DNA of 50,337 bases, taken from JBDSKH01 sp050245915. GTDB lineage: Bacteria; Actinomycetota; Actinomycetes; Actinomycetales; Microbacteriaceae. The stretch lies in contig JBFWWZ010000016.1 in the NCBI GenBank assembly GCA_050245915.1, positions 1 to 50,337 of the forward strand. Direction: 5' to 3'. Numbering within the stretch: the stretch's first letter is position 1; each line of letters opens with the position of its first letter. Both the position numbers and the translations under genes were made by a program. The notes beneath the pieces are model-generated. The model was given only the letters and a program-made list of their open reading frames with translations. It was not told the origin of the DNA and ran no database searches. Positions 32,179-39,971 of the stretch are shown here, piece by piece.

Positions 32179-33519
32179 CTACGCCAGCTCGTTGCCCTCC
32201 AGCAGCTCGGTGACGAGGGCGGCGATCGCCGAGCGCTCCGACCGGGTGAGGGTGATGTGGGCGAACAGCGGGTGGCCTTTCAGCGTCTCGATGACCGACG
32301 CGACGCCGTCATGCCGGCCGACCCGGAGGTTGTCCCGCTGCGCCACATCGTGGGTCAGCACCACGCGGGAGTTCTGGCCGATCCGGGACAGCACCGTGAG
32401 CAGCACGTTGCGCTCCAGCGACTGGGCCTCGTCGACGATCACGAACGCATCGTGCAGAGAGCGCCCGCGGATGTGCGTCAGGGGCAGCACCTCGAGCAGC
32501 CCGCGCTCCACGACCTCCTCGAGAACGTTCTCGCTCACCAGGGCGCCGAGGGTGTCGAACACCGCCTGGCCCCACGGGTTCATCTTCTCGTCCTTGTCGC
32601 CCGGCAGGTATCCGAGCTCCTGACCGCCGACCGCGTAGAGCGGGCGGAAGACCATGATCTTGCGGTGCTGCTGCTTCTCGAGCACCGCCTCCAGGCCCGC
32701 GCAGAGCGCGAGCGCGCTCTTGCCGGTGCCGGCGCGCCCGCCGAGCGACACGATCCCGATCTCTGGGTCGAGCAGCAGATCGATCGCGAGACGCTGCTCG
32801 GCGCTGCGTCCGTGCAACCCGAACACGTCGCGGTCACCGCGGACCACCCGCAGCTCTCCCTTCGACACCACGCGACCGAGAGCCGAACCCCGGTCCGACT
32901 TGATGACGAGGGAGGTGTTGACCGGCAGATCCTGCACCAGACGGCTCGAGATCACGGCGTCGTCGTAGAGGTCGGTCATCTGCTCGCTCGAGACCTCGAT
33001 CTCGGCCAGCCCCGTGTATCCGGAGTCGACGGCGAGCTCGGCGCGGTACTCCTCCGCCGCGAGGCCGACGGATGCCGCCTTCACGCGGAGGGGCAGGTCT
33101 TTGCTCACCACCACGACATCCAGGCCGTCGTTGGCGAGGTTCATCGCCACGGCGAGGATGCGGGAGTCGTTGTCGTTCAGCTGCAGGCCCGACGGCAGCA
33201 CCGCCATGCTGGAGTGGTTCAGCTCCACGCGCAGCGAGCCGCCGTTCTCGCCGACCGAGATCGGGAAGTCGAGGCGCTCGTGCTGCAGCCGCAGGTCGTC
33301 CAGGTTTCGCAGGGCCTTGCGCGCGAAGAACCCGATCTCGGGATCGTTGCGCTTGGCTTCGAGCTCGGACACGACCACGACGGGCAGGACAACCGCGTGC
33401 TCCGCGAAGCGGAAGATCGATCCCGGATCGCTCACCAGGACGGAGGTGTCGAGGACGTAGGTCCGCTCCCCCTGCCTCCGCTGAGTGTCCGAGCTGACTG
33501 ACGACCTGGGCTGAGGCAA
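32179..33519 (-). CDS. PIN domain-PhoH family ATPase (PhoH2-type)
   Basis: 446 residues: N-terminal PIN nuclease domain (TYVLDTSVLVSDP, acidic residues through about 150) and C-terminal PhoH ATPase with GRAGTGKSALAL (Walker A, near residue 262) and AFVIVDEAQSLE (Walker B, near 362). PIN-PhoH proteins unwind and cut RNA in an ATP-dependent way. The only in-frame start that keeps the PIN domain whole is TTG 33519, with GGAG 8 nt upstream; an ATG at 33532 is out of frame. Monocistronic, with copy B of the repeat after it. Confidence 0.9.
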   Translation of the reverse strand: MPQPRSSVSSDTQRRQGERTYVLDTSVLVSDPGSIFRFAEHAVVLPVVVVSELEAKRNDPEIGFFARKALRNLDDLRLQHERLDFPISVGENGGSLRVELNHSSMAVLPSGLQLNDNDSRILAVAMNLANDGLDVVVVSKDLPLRVKAASVGLAAEEYRAELAVDSGYTGLAEIEVSSEQMTDLYDDAVISSRLVQDLPVNTSLVIKSDRGSALGRVVSKGELRVVRGDRDVFGLHGRSAEQRLAIDLLLDPEIGIVSLGGRAGTGKSALALCAGLEAVLEKQQHRKIMVFRPLYAVGGQELGYLPGDKDEKMNPWGQAVFDTLGALVSENVLEEVVERGLLEVLPLTHIRGRSLHDAFVIVDEAQSLERNVLLTVLSRIGQNSRVVLTHDVAQRDNLRVGRHDGVASVIETLKGHPLFAHITLTRSERSAIAALVTELLEGNELA

Positions 33520-33587
33520 ATTGCCGCTCCATCCATATGGCGGAACGGCCGGGTGGTGTCGCGAAACGAACTTACGTGGCCGCTCCG

Positions 33588-33606
33588 ATCAGACGCCGTG
33601 TCTGAT
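33588..33606. other. small hairpin upstream of phoH
   Basis: ATCAGAC and GTCTGAT form a perfect 7-bp stem with loop GCCGT in the 161-nt gap between phoH and the aminotransferase gene, about 70 nt upstream of the phoH start. It may be an operator or part of a leader. No promoter boxes are convincing next to it. Confidence 0.35.
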
Positions 33607-33628
33607 GACTGCAACGTAACCCGGCGGT

Positions 33629-33643
33629 CCCGGGCGGCCCGGG
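33629..33643 (-). terminator. GC-rich palindrome behind the aminotransferase gene
   Basis: CCCGGGC and GCCCGGG flank one G. With the short repeat at 33661-33680 it lies 38 nt after the stop of the uppS-aminotransferase pair. A 1-nt loop cannot form, so the real stem would be shorter; no U-run. Called a possible transcription end signal only. Confidence 0.3.
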
Positions 33644-33660
33644 CGCGACACGCCCACTCG

Positions 33661-33680
33661 GTGATCGAGCCTGTCGAGAT
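33661..33680 (-). repeat. short intergenic repeat behind aminotransferase gene
   Basis: On the minus strand ATCTCGACAGGCTCGATCAC follows the stop codon immediately. It shares the core TCTCGACAGGCTCGA with the sites at 21142-21160 and 37515-37534. Confidence 0.65.
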
Positions 33681-34811
33681 TCAGGATGCCGCGGTCGCGT
33701 ACGACACGAACGCCGCGCGCAGCATCGCCAGGGTCTCGTCGGCGGTCGATGCGTGCGCGCTCAGCCGGGCGTGCCCGGCACGGACGGTGGCGGTGATGCC
33801 GTGATTGTGCAGCGCCGCCGCCAGCACCGTGAGCCGGTCGGGCTCGGGTTCGACGACCACGATCCCCGCCCGTTCCGCCGGAGCCCGGGGCGAGGTGACG
33901 GGGAGCGCGAACTCGTCGGCGAGGTCGATGATGCGGCTGACCCGGTCGGCGATGCGCTCGTTGATCGCACCGACACCGGTCGCGGACAGATCTTCGAGCG
34001 CGGCGGCGAACCGCGACTCCGCCACCGGGTCCGGGTTGCTCACCTGGAACTTGCCGGGCCCGCGCGTCGGATCCGGGACCGCGTCCATCGGGGTGCCCTC
34101 GACATCCGTCGCGTTGAACCCCGACCAGACCGGGGTGAGGTGATCGAGCGCCCGGTCGCTGAGCGCCAGGAACCCGGTGCCCCATCCCGCTCTCGGCCAC
34201 TTCTGGCCACCCGCCACCAGGATGTCGGCCAGCTGATATGGGGCGTCGACGACGCCGAAACCCTGCGTGGCATCCACCACCAGCAGCCGGTCGCCGATGA
34301 CCTGGGCGATGCCCTCCAGGTCGGCGAGGTACCCGGTGCGGAAGTCGACGAGGCTGACGGCGACTGCTACCACCGACGACGGCAGCTCCTGGGACTGAAT
34401 GCCGCCGGGCGTGAGACGGCCCGGCTCCGTCGCCATCCAGAACGGCTGGAGCACGCCGAGGGCCTGGTTGGCGCGCGTCGCCGCGAAGGTGAGGCTCGGG
34501 AACTCGGCGGCGGACAGCGCGACGCCCCCGGTGATGCCGAACATGGCGTGCATCAGGCCCTGGCTGGTGTTCGGCTGGAACACGATCTGGTCGGGGCGGA
34601 ACCCGGTGAGCGCGGCGACGGCCGCCTGCACCCGCTCGTGCGGGCTGCGATCGAGCACATGGTCGAGGGAGCCGAAGCGGGCTCGCGCGAGGAGGGGCAG
34701 CAGCGCCGCCTCCTCTTCGACCACGGCCGCGCCGATCGGCCCGAAGCGCGCGAAGTCGAGGTAGCCCGGCTCCTCGTCGAACCGGGAGAGGTAGTCGTCT
34801 AGCGTCCCCAC
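33681..34811 (-). CDS. aminotransferase class V-fold PLP enzyme
   Basis: 376 residues. The PLP Lys is in AGGQKWPRAG near residue 206, with DATQGFG (the Asp that contacts the pyridine nitrogen) near 182. The family holds cysteine desulfurases, kynureninases and isopenicillin N epimerases; no active-site Cys loop typical of desulfurases is visible, so the reaction is open. Its GTG start lies inside the 3' end of uppS (13-nt overlap), so the two are translated as a pair. A short repeat directly follows the stop. Confidence 0.85.
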   Translation of the reverse strand: MGTLDDYLSRFDEEPGYLDFARFGPIGAAVVEEEAALLPLLARARFGSLDHVLDRSPHERVQAAVAALTGFRPDQIVFQPNTSQGLMHAMFGITGGVALSAAEFPSLTFAATRANQALGVLQPFWMATEPGRLTPGGIQSQELPSSVVAVAVSLVDFRTGYLADLEGIAQVIGDRLLVVDATQGFGVVDAPYQLADILVAGGQKWPRAGWGTGFLALSDRALDHLTPVWSGFNATDVEGTPMDAVPDPTRGPGKFQVSNPDPVAESRFAAALEDLSATGVGAINERIADRVSRIIDLADEFALPVTSPRAPAERAGIVVVEPEPDRLTVLAAALHNHGITATVRAGHARLSAHASTADETLAMLRAAFVSYATAAS

Positions 34812-35584
34812 CGGCGCTCCCTCGAGGCGAAGTCGCGCAGCGCCCGCAGGAAGTCGACCTCGCGCAGATCGGGCCCGAGGGCTTCGACGAAGTAGAACTC
34901 GCTGTGCGCGCTCTGCCAGAGCATGAAGTCGCTCAGCCGCTGCTCCCCCGAGGTGCGGATGATCAGGTCGGGGTCGGGCTGCCCCTGTGTGTAGAGGTGA
35001 TCGCCGATCAGCTCGGGCGTCAGGATCTCGGCGAGATCGTCGATCGAGCCACCGCCCTTGCCGTGGTCGCGCACGATGCTGCGCATGGCATCCGCGATCT
35101 CGCGCCTGCCGCCGTAGCCGATCGCGAGGTTCACGTGCAGCCCCGTGTTCTGCGCGGTGCGCGCCTCGGCCGCCTTCAGGGTCGCGGTCAGCTCAGGCGG
35201 CAGCGCGTCACTCGTGCCCACGTGCTGGATGTGCCAGTCCGCGTTGCGTGACAGGTCGTCGGCGAGGTCGGCGATGATCTCGAACAACTGCGCGAGCTCC
35301 TCGGGAGACCGGCCGGTGAGGTTGTCGGCCGACAGCAGGTAGATGGTGACCACCTTGATGCCGAGCTCGTCGCACCAGCGCAGGAACTCGCGCATCTTCT
35401 CGGCGCCGGCACGGTGCCCGTGCGCCTCCGTCTCGAGGGCGCGGTCGCGGGCCCAGCGGCGATTGCCGTCGATGATCATCGCCACGTGATGCGGTCGCGG
35501 GGCGTCCGCGAGCGCCCGCCGGAGCCGCGCGGAGTAGAGACCATACAGAAGGCCCGACCCCCGGGACCCTCCGCGTTCACGCAC
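34799..35584 (-). CDS. uppS: cis-prenyltransferase (isoprenyl transferase, UppS/Rv1086-like)
   Basis: 261 residues. Seen: MIIDGNRRWA with the catalytic Asp near residue 39, SADNLTGRSPEEL, GYGGRREI and DLIIRTSGEQRLSDFMLWQ. It condenses isopentenyl diphosphate in cis to make long or short polyprenyl diphosphates for cell-wall lipid carriers. Length and neighbours (hemolysin III, greA) resemble the Mycobacterium tuberculosis Rv1086 region, where the product is Z-farnesyl diphosphate, so chain length is uncertain. GTG 35584 is exactly 6 nt behind TAACGT, hence leaderless. Confidence 0.92.
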   Translation of the reverse strand: MRERGGSRGSGLLYGLYSARLRRALADAPRPHHVAMIIDGNRRWARDRALETEAHGHRAGAEKMREFLRWCDELGIKVVTIYLLSADNLTGRSPEELAQLFEIIADLADDLSRNADWHIQHVGTSDALPPELTATLKAAEARTAQNTGLHVNLAIGYGGRREIADAMRSIVRDHGKGGGSIDDLAEILTPELIGDHLYTQGQPDPDLIIRTSGEQRLSDFMLWQSAHSEFYFVEALGPDLREVDFLRALRDFASRERRWGR

Positions 35585-35590
35585 GCGACA

Positions 35591-35636
35591 ACGTTACCCG
35601 CCTCACAGGGGACCCCCTGGATGCGAGCCGTACTGT
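35591..35636. promoter_or_regulatory. divergent leaderless promoters of uppS and hemolysin III gene
   Basis: Minus strand: TAACGT (35596-35591), 6 nt, GTG of uppS. Plus strand: TACTGT (35631-35636), 6 nt, ATG of the hemolysin III gene. Both start codons should be at or beside the transcription start. Confidence 0.65.
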
Positions 35637-35642
35637 GGCTGC

Positions 35643-36383
35643 ATGACCGCTGCGCGCCGCACGAAGGCGGAAGCCGAGATCGTGGACACCGACTCCGACC
35701 ACATCCCCCTTCTCGATGACGCCATCGATCACGCGCCCGAGCTGGAGAAGAAGCCCAAATGGCGCGGCTGGATCCACGCCGGCACGTTCCCGCTCGCGAT
35801 CGCCGCCGGAATCGTGCTGATCGTCCTGTCGGACGGCGCCCCCGCCAAGATCGCGTCGGCCGTGTTCATGGCGAGCTCGCTGCTGCTGTTCGGCATCTCG
35901 GCCGTCTACCACCGCTTCAACTGGAGCCCGAAGGTCAAGGCGGTGTTCCGCCGACTCGACCACTCCAACATCTTCCTGCTGATCGCCGGCACCTACACCC
36001 CGCTCGCGATCGACGCGCTCGAGTACCCGAAGAACGTCATCCTGCTGTCGATCATCTGGACCGGCGCGGTGCTCGGCATCCTGTCACGGATCTTCTGGCT
36101 GCGGGCCCCCCGCTGGTCGTATGTGGTGCTCTACGTCGCCCTCGGCTGGGCGGCCGTCATCTACATGGGCGACCTGTTCGCGGCCAACCCGGTGACGATG
36201 ATCCTGGTGATCGTCGGCGGACTGTCGTACACGACGGGCGCCCTGTTCTACGCGTTCAAGCGACCGAACCCGGTGCCGGGGGTGTTCGGGTTCCACGAGC
36301 TGTTCCACGCGTGCACGGTGATCGCGTTCATGTGCCACTGGGTGGGCATCCTGCTGATCGCGATGAACCCGATCGCCGGCTAG
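35643..36383 (+). CDS. hemolysin III family membrane protein (PAQR-like)
   Basis: 246 residues with an acidic N-terminus of about 40 residues and seven hydrophobic helices. Family motifs: SAVYHRFNW near residue 87, RLDHSNIFLLIAGTYTP near 104, and FHELFHACTVIAFMCHW near the end, giving the conserved Ser, His, Asp and His residues of a likely metal-dependent hydrolase. The name is historical; a lytic role is not implied. Its stop overlaps that of the convergent small gene by 4 nt. Confidence 0.92.
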   Translation: MTAARRTKAEAEIVDTDSDHIPLLDDAIDHAPELEKKPKWRGWIHAGTFPLAIAAGIVLIVLSDGAPAKIASAVFMASSLLLFGISAVYHRFNWSPKVKAVFRRLDHSNIFLLIAGTYTPLAIDALEYPKNVILLSIIWTGAVLGILSRIFWLRAPRWSYVVLYVALGWAAVIYMGDLFAANPVTMILVIVGGLSYTTGALFYAFKRPNPVPGVFGFHELFHACTVIAFMCHWVGILLIAMNPIAG

Positions 36384-36595
36384 TCCTTCTTCTCCGCCTC
36401 CTCGGCGGCCAGCTGCTCCTGCACCTGCGCGCGGTAGGTGACGCGGCGGATGCGCCGCACCATGTCGACGATCAGCAGCACCACGGCCAGGATCACGGCG
36501 ATGGTCAGCACGAACCCCCAGATGCCCGGCGTGACGAGATCCTCGTCGAAACCGGGGGGCGGGGTGGGCGACGCGGTCAGAGCGAACCAGAGCAC
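36380..36595 (-). CDS. small membrane protein (71 aa), hypothetical
   Basis: Pro-rich N-terminus, one membrane helix (WGFVLTIAVILAVVLLIVDMV) and a basic then acidic helical tail (RRIRRVTYRAQ, then EEAEKKD). Position between hemolysin III and DUF4307 matches a small membrane protein gene (Rv1083-like) of the mycobacterial neighbourhood, as I recall it. ATG start 36595. Its 5' end is 21 nt from the divergent DUF4307 start. Function unknown. Confidence 0.7.
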   Translation of the reverse strand: MLWFALTASPTPPPGFDEDLVTPGIWGFVLTIAVILAVVLLIVDMVRRIRRVTYRAQVQEQLAAEEAEKKD

Positions 36596-36616
36596 GATGT
36601 CAGACTATCTGTGGAC

Positions 36617-37009
36617 ATGAGCACACTCGATTCGCGCTACGGGCGCACCCCGGAACGGCAGCGGCGCATCCGGCTGATCGCGATCCTCGCGGGGGCCGGC
36701 GTGCTGGTCGTGGTCACGGCGTGGGTGCTGTGGGTGGGGCTGCTCGGACCGTCTGCGTCGCTCGGGTCGCGCGACCTCGCCTACCAGCTCGACGGCGACA
36801 GCGCCATCGAGGTGCGGTACGAGGTGACGATGGATGCCGGGCAGACCGCATCCTGCGCCCTCGAGGCCCTGAACAGCGACTTCGGCATCGTCGGCTGGAA
36901 GGTGGTCGACATCCCGGCCTCGCAGACGACGACCCGGCAGTTCCGGGAGACCCTGGTGACCTCCGAGCCCGCTGTCACCGGCTTGATCTACCGTTGCTGG
37001 CTGACCTAG
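36617..37009 (+). CDS. DUF4307 domain membrane protein
   Basis: 130 residues: basic N-terminus (RYGRTPERQRRIR), one membrane helix (about 20-45) and an extracytoplasmic domain with VRYEVTMDAGQTASCALEAL and a final RCW motif, matching actinobacterial DUF4307. Two Cys (ASCALEAL and the terminal RCWLT) could pair outside the cell. The TAG stop doubles as the first half of TAGAGT, a possible -10 for greA. In mycobacteria the family lies beside greA and mca; only greA is here. Confidence 0.82.
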   Translation: MSTLDSRYGRTPERQRRIRLIAILAGAGVLVVVTAWVLWVGLLGPSASLGSRDLAYQLDGDSAIEVRYEVTMDAGQTASCALEALNSDFGIVGWKVVDIPASQTTTRQFRETLVTSEPAVTGLIYRCWLT

Positions 37010-37022
37010 AGTTTGGAACCTT

Positions 37023-37517
37023 ATGTCTGATGCGATCCCCGCCACCACGTGGCTGACCCAGGAGTCCTACGACCGGCTGAGCGCCGAGCTCGAGGAGCTC
37101 AGCGGTCCCGCGCGTGCCGACATCGCGAAGAAGATCGAGGCGGCCCGCGAAGAGGGCGATCTCAAAGAGAACGGCGGATACCACGCCGCCAAAGACGAGC
37201 AGGGCAAGATCGAGGCCCGCATCCGCCAGCTGACCGAGCTGCTGCGCACCGCCACCGTCGGCGAGGCGCCGGAGAGCCACGGCGTGGTCGAAGTCGGCAC
37301 CGTCGTGACGGCGAAGATCGCCGGCGACACGAGCGTGTTCCTGCTCGGCAGCCGCGAGATCGCCGACGACGCGAGCGACATCGACGTCTACCCGGCGACC
37401 AGCCCGCTCGGCCAGGCGATCCTCGGTCTGAAGATCGGCGAGAAGGCCAGCTACACGGCGCCGTCGGGCAAAGACATCGCGGTCGAGATCACCAAGGTCG
37501 AGACCTACCGGGGCTGA
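37023..37517 (+). CDS. greA: transcription elongation factor GreA
   Basis: 164 residues: N-terminal antiparallel coiled coil (TQESYDRLSAELEELSG, DLKENGGYHAAKDEQGKIE, with the acidic tip residues) and C-terminal FKBP-like domain (SPLGQAILGLKIGEKASYT). It stimulates transcript cleavage in stalled RNA polymerase. ATG 37023 has GGAA upstream and lies 10 nt after TAGAGT, whose TAG is the DUF4307 stop. A short repeat starts at its own TGA. Confidence 0.96.
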   Translation: MSDAIPATTWLTQESYDRLSAELEELSGPARADIAKKIEAAREEGDLKENGGYHAAKDEQGKIEARIRQLTELLRTATVGEAPESHGVVEVGTVVTAKIAGDTSVFLLGSREIADDASDIDVYPATSPLGQAILGLKIGEKASYTAPSGKDIAVEITKVETYRG

Positions 37518-37534
37518 TCTCGACAGGCTCGATC
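37515..37534 (+). repeat. short intergenic repeat behind greA
   Basis: TGATCTCGACAGGCTCGATC includes the greA stop codon TGA and shares its core with the elements at 21142-21160 and 33661-33680. It lies between the convergent greA and ilvA genes. Confidence 0.65.
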
Positions 37535-37548
37535 GCCCGCGGCTGGGC

Positions 37549-38802
37549 TCAGAAGTCCACGCGGGGCCGATAGCCGGCGTCGCGGAGCTTCGCCAGCACC
37601 AGCTCGGCGTGCTCGGGACCGCGCGTCTCGATGTGCAACTCGAGCTCGACCTCGCTGATCTGCAGCCCGCCGCCGTGCCGGGTGTGCAGCACCTCGACGA
37701 CGTTCGCGTTCGCCTCCGCCACCAGCTCGGCGGTGCGCGCCAGCTGACCGGGGCGGTCGGGCAGCGGGATGCGGAGGCGCAGGTAGCGCTCCGACGCGGT
37801 GAGACCGCGGCTGATCACCCGCTCCATCACCATCGGGTCGATGTTGCCGCCCGAGATCAGCACGACGGTGGGACCGTCGACCGCGATCGCGCCGGTGATC
37901 GCGGCGGCGACACCGACCGCTCCCGCCGGCTCGACCACGAGCTTCGCGCGCTCCAGCAGCATGACCAGCGCGCGGGCGGTGTCGTCGTCGGCCACGGTGA
38001 CGATCTCGTCGACCGTCTCGCGGATGATCTCGAAGTTCAGCGCGCCCGGCCGGCCGACCAGGATGCCGTCGGCGATCGTCGGCGAGGTGGTGATCGCGAT
38101 CGGCTCCCCCGCCGCGAGCGACGGCGGGTAGGCGGCGGCGTTCTCGGCCTGCACGCCGATGATCCGCACCCGGCGGCCGATCTCGGGGGCGAGCTGGGCG
38201 AACGCGCTCGCGATGCCGGAGATCAGGCCCCCGCCCCCGATCGGCACGATGATGTTCTCGACGTCGGGCACCTGCTCCAGGATCTCGAACGCGAGGGTCC
38301 CCTGGCCGGCCACCACATCCGGATGATCGAACGGCGGGATCAGGATGGCGCCGGTGCGCTCCGCGAACTCCGCCGCCGCACGCAGCGTCTCGTCGACCAC
38401 GTGCCCGTGCAGCACCACCTCGGCCCCGTAGTTGCGGGTGGCCTGCAGCTTCGGCAGCGCGACGCCGAGCGGCATGAAGATGGTGGCGGCGATCCCGAGC
38501 TCGCGTGCGGCGAGGGCGACACCCTGCGCGTGGTTGCCGGCCGACGCGGCGACGACGCCGAGCGCCCGCTCCTCCTCGGTGAGCTGCGACAGGCGGTTGT
38601 AGGCACCGCGGATCTTGTACGAGCCGGTGCGCTGCAGGCTCTCCGCCTTGAGGTACACATCCTGACCGAGCAGCTCGCGCAGGTAGCGGGACTTCTCCAT
38701 CGGGGTGACATCGACCACGGCGGCGACGCGCTCCCGCGCCGCACGGAAGTCGGCGAGGGTGGGGCCGGGGACGACGACCGCCGCCTTCTCGTCAGTCGGC
38801 AC
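37549..38802 (-). CDS. ilvA: threonine ammonia-lyase with ACT domain
   Basis: 417 residues. PLP Lys in SYKIRGAYN near residue 63, SAGNHAQG near 88, PIGGGGLISG near 190, and a C-terminal ACT-like domain (LRIPLPDRPGQLARTAELV) near 340. It deaminates threonine to 2-oxobutyrate; the single ACT domain fits the shorter, often catabolic type rather than the twin-domain biosynthetic enzyme. GTG 38802 lies inside the 3' end of the AI-2E permease gene (11-nt overlap), so expression is coupled. Confidence 0.92.
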   Translation of the reverse strand: MPTDEKAAVVVPGPTLADFRAARERVAAVVDVTPMEKSRYLRELLGQDVYLKAESLQRTGSYKIRGAYNRLSQLTEEERALGVVAASAGNHAQGVALAARELGIAATIFMPLGVALPKLQATRNYGAEVVLHGHVVDETLRAAAEFAERTGAILIPPFDHPDVVAGQGTLAFEILEQVPDVENIIVPIGGGGLISGIASAFAQLAPEIGRRVRIIGVQAENAAAYPPSLAAGEPIAITTSPTIADGILVGRPGALNFEIIRETVDEIVTVADDDTARALVMLLERAKLVVEPAGAVGVAAAITGAIAVDGPTVVLISGGNIDPMVMERVISRGLTASERYLRLRIPLPDRPGQLARTAELVAEANANVVEVLHTRHGGGLQISEVELELHIETRGPEHAELVLAKLRDAGYRPRVDF

Positions 38803-39961
38803 GGGCGACTCCCCTCGTCGGCCCCACGACGTCGGCGACGCTCGGGTGCGGGGTGGTGCGCCACTCCCCCCGCGCGACGTAGCCGACCGCAGCGTTGAGC
38901 ACGGCGACGAACGGCACCGCGAACAGCGCTCCCGGGATGCCGGCGAGATACCCGCCGGTCGCGACCGCCAGGACGACGGCCACGGGGTGCACCTTGACGG
39001 CGTTGCCCATGAAGAACGGCTGCAGCACGTGGCCCTCGAGCTGCTGCACCAGGATGACGATGCCGAGCATGATGAGGGCGGGGATGGGACCGAGATAGAC
39101 GAGGGCGACGAAGACCGCGAACACCCCGGTCGCGACGGCGCCCACCACCGGGATGAACGACGCGAGGAACACCGCGATCGCGATCGGGATCACCAGCGGG
39201 AACCCGCCGTAGAAGAGGCCCAGGATGAAGGCGCCGAGACCGATGCCGATGGCGTCGATCGCGGCCACGAAGATCTGCACCTTCACGAACTGGGTGAGGG
39301 TGATCCACGCCGCCTCGCCACCGCCGACGATGGCCGCGCGGGAGCGCTGGGGGAAGAGCCGCACGATCCAGTTCCACATGCCGCGGCCGTCGATCAGGAT
39401 GAACAGCGTCGTGAACAGGGCGATGAGCGCTCCGGCCAGCACGTGGCCCGCCGTCGAGCCGACCGACAGCGCCCCGGAGAGCAGGCCGCCGCCGTCGCTC
39501 TGGATCGCGGCGACCAGCTGATCGACGTAGGCGTTGATGTCTTTCGTGCTCAGGGTGAACGGCTCGCCGGCGAGCCACGTCACGAACTCCTCGTACTTGG
39601 CGGTCGTCTGCTGCTGCAGCTCGGGGAACCCGCGGCGCACGAAGATGACGATCACCGTGATGAGGCCCGCGATGACGATCAGCAGGCCCACCTCGCAGAG
39701 CGCGACGGCCAGGCCTTTCGGCCATCTGTGCGCGACGAGCCAGTTCTTCAGCGGCACCAGCAGCGCAGCCAGCAGCAGGGCGATGAAGACGGGGACGGCG
39801 ACATCCCGCAGCAGCACCACGATCAGACCGACCAGCGCGATGACCGCGGCGACCGCCAGGATGCGCCAGGACCAGGCGGCCGCGACCCGCATGCCCGGGG
39901 CGACCTTCTCATCCACCTCGGCGGCGGTCATCGGCGTGATCTTCTTCGCGCGCAGGGCCAT
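38792..39961 (-). CDS. AI-2E family transporter (YdiK/TqsA-like permease)
   Basis: 389 residues with about eight membrane helices and the family motif ASFIPVVGAVATG followed by PALIMLGIVILVQQLEGHVLQP, where the Q-x-x-E-x-x-x-L-x-P signature is clear. Roles in the family include autoinducer-2 export and sodium/proton exchange; none can be chosen here. ATG 39961 is 7 nt behind TAGACT, whose TAG is the stop codon of the ABC gene upstream, so it probably has its own leaderless promoter. A longer frame to 39994 is not needed. Confidence 0.88.
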   Translation of the reverse strand: MALRAKKITPMTAAEVDEKVAPGMRVAAAWSWRILAVAAVIALVGLIVVLLRDVAVPVFIALLLAALLVPLKNWLVAHRWPKGLAVALCEVGLLIVIAGLITVIVIFVRRGFPELQQQTTAKYEEFVTWLAGEPFTLSTKDINAYVDQLVAAIQSDGGGLLSGALSVGSTAGHVLAGALIALFTTLFILIDGRGMWNWIVRLFPQRSRAAIVGGGEAAWITLTQFVKVQIFVAAIDAIGIGLGAFILGLFYGGFPLVIPIAIAVFLASFIPVVGAVATGVFAVFVALVYLGPIPALIMLGIVILVQQLEGHVLQPFFMGNAVKVHPVAVVLAVATGGYLAGIPGALFAVPFVAVLNAAVGYVARGEWRTTPHPSVADVVGPTRGVARAD

Positions 39962-39971
39962 GCACGCAAGT

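Noticed and set aside
35643..36383. Hemolysin III as a virulence toxin
   Set aside because: The PAQR-like family is widespread in harmless bacteria; motifs suggest a membrane hydrolase, and the synteny is of housekeeping type.
38792..39961. Quorum-sensing function for the AI-2E family permease
   Set aside because: No luxS or lsr genes are visible, and the family includes ion antiporters. The name alone does not support it.
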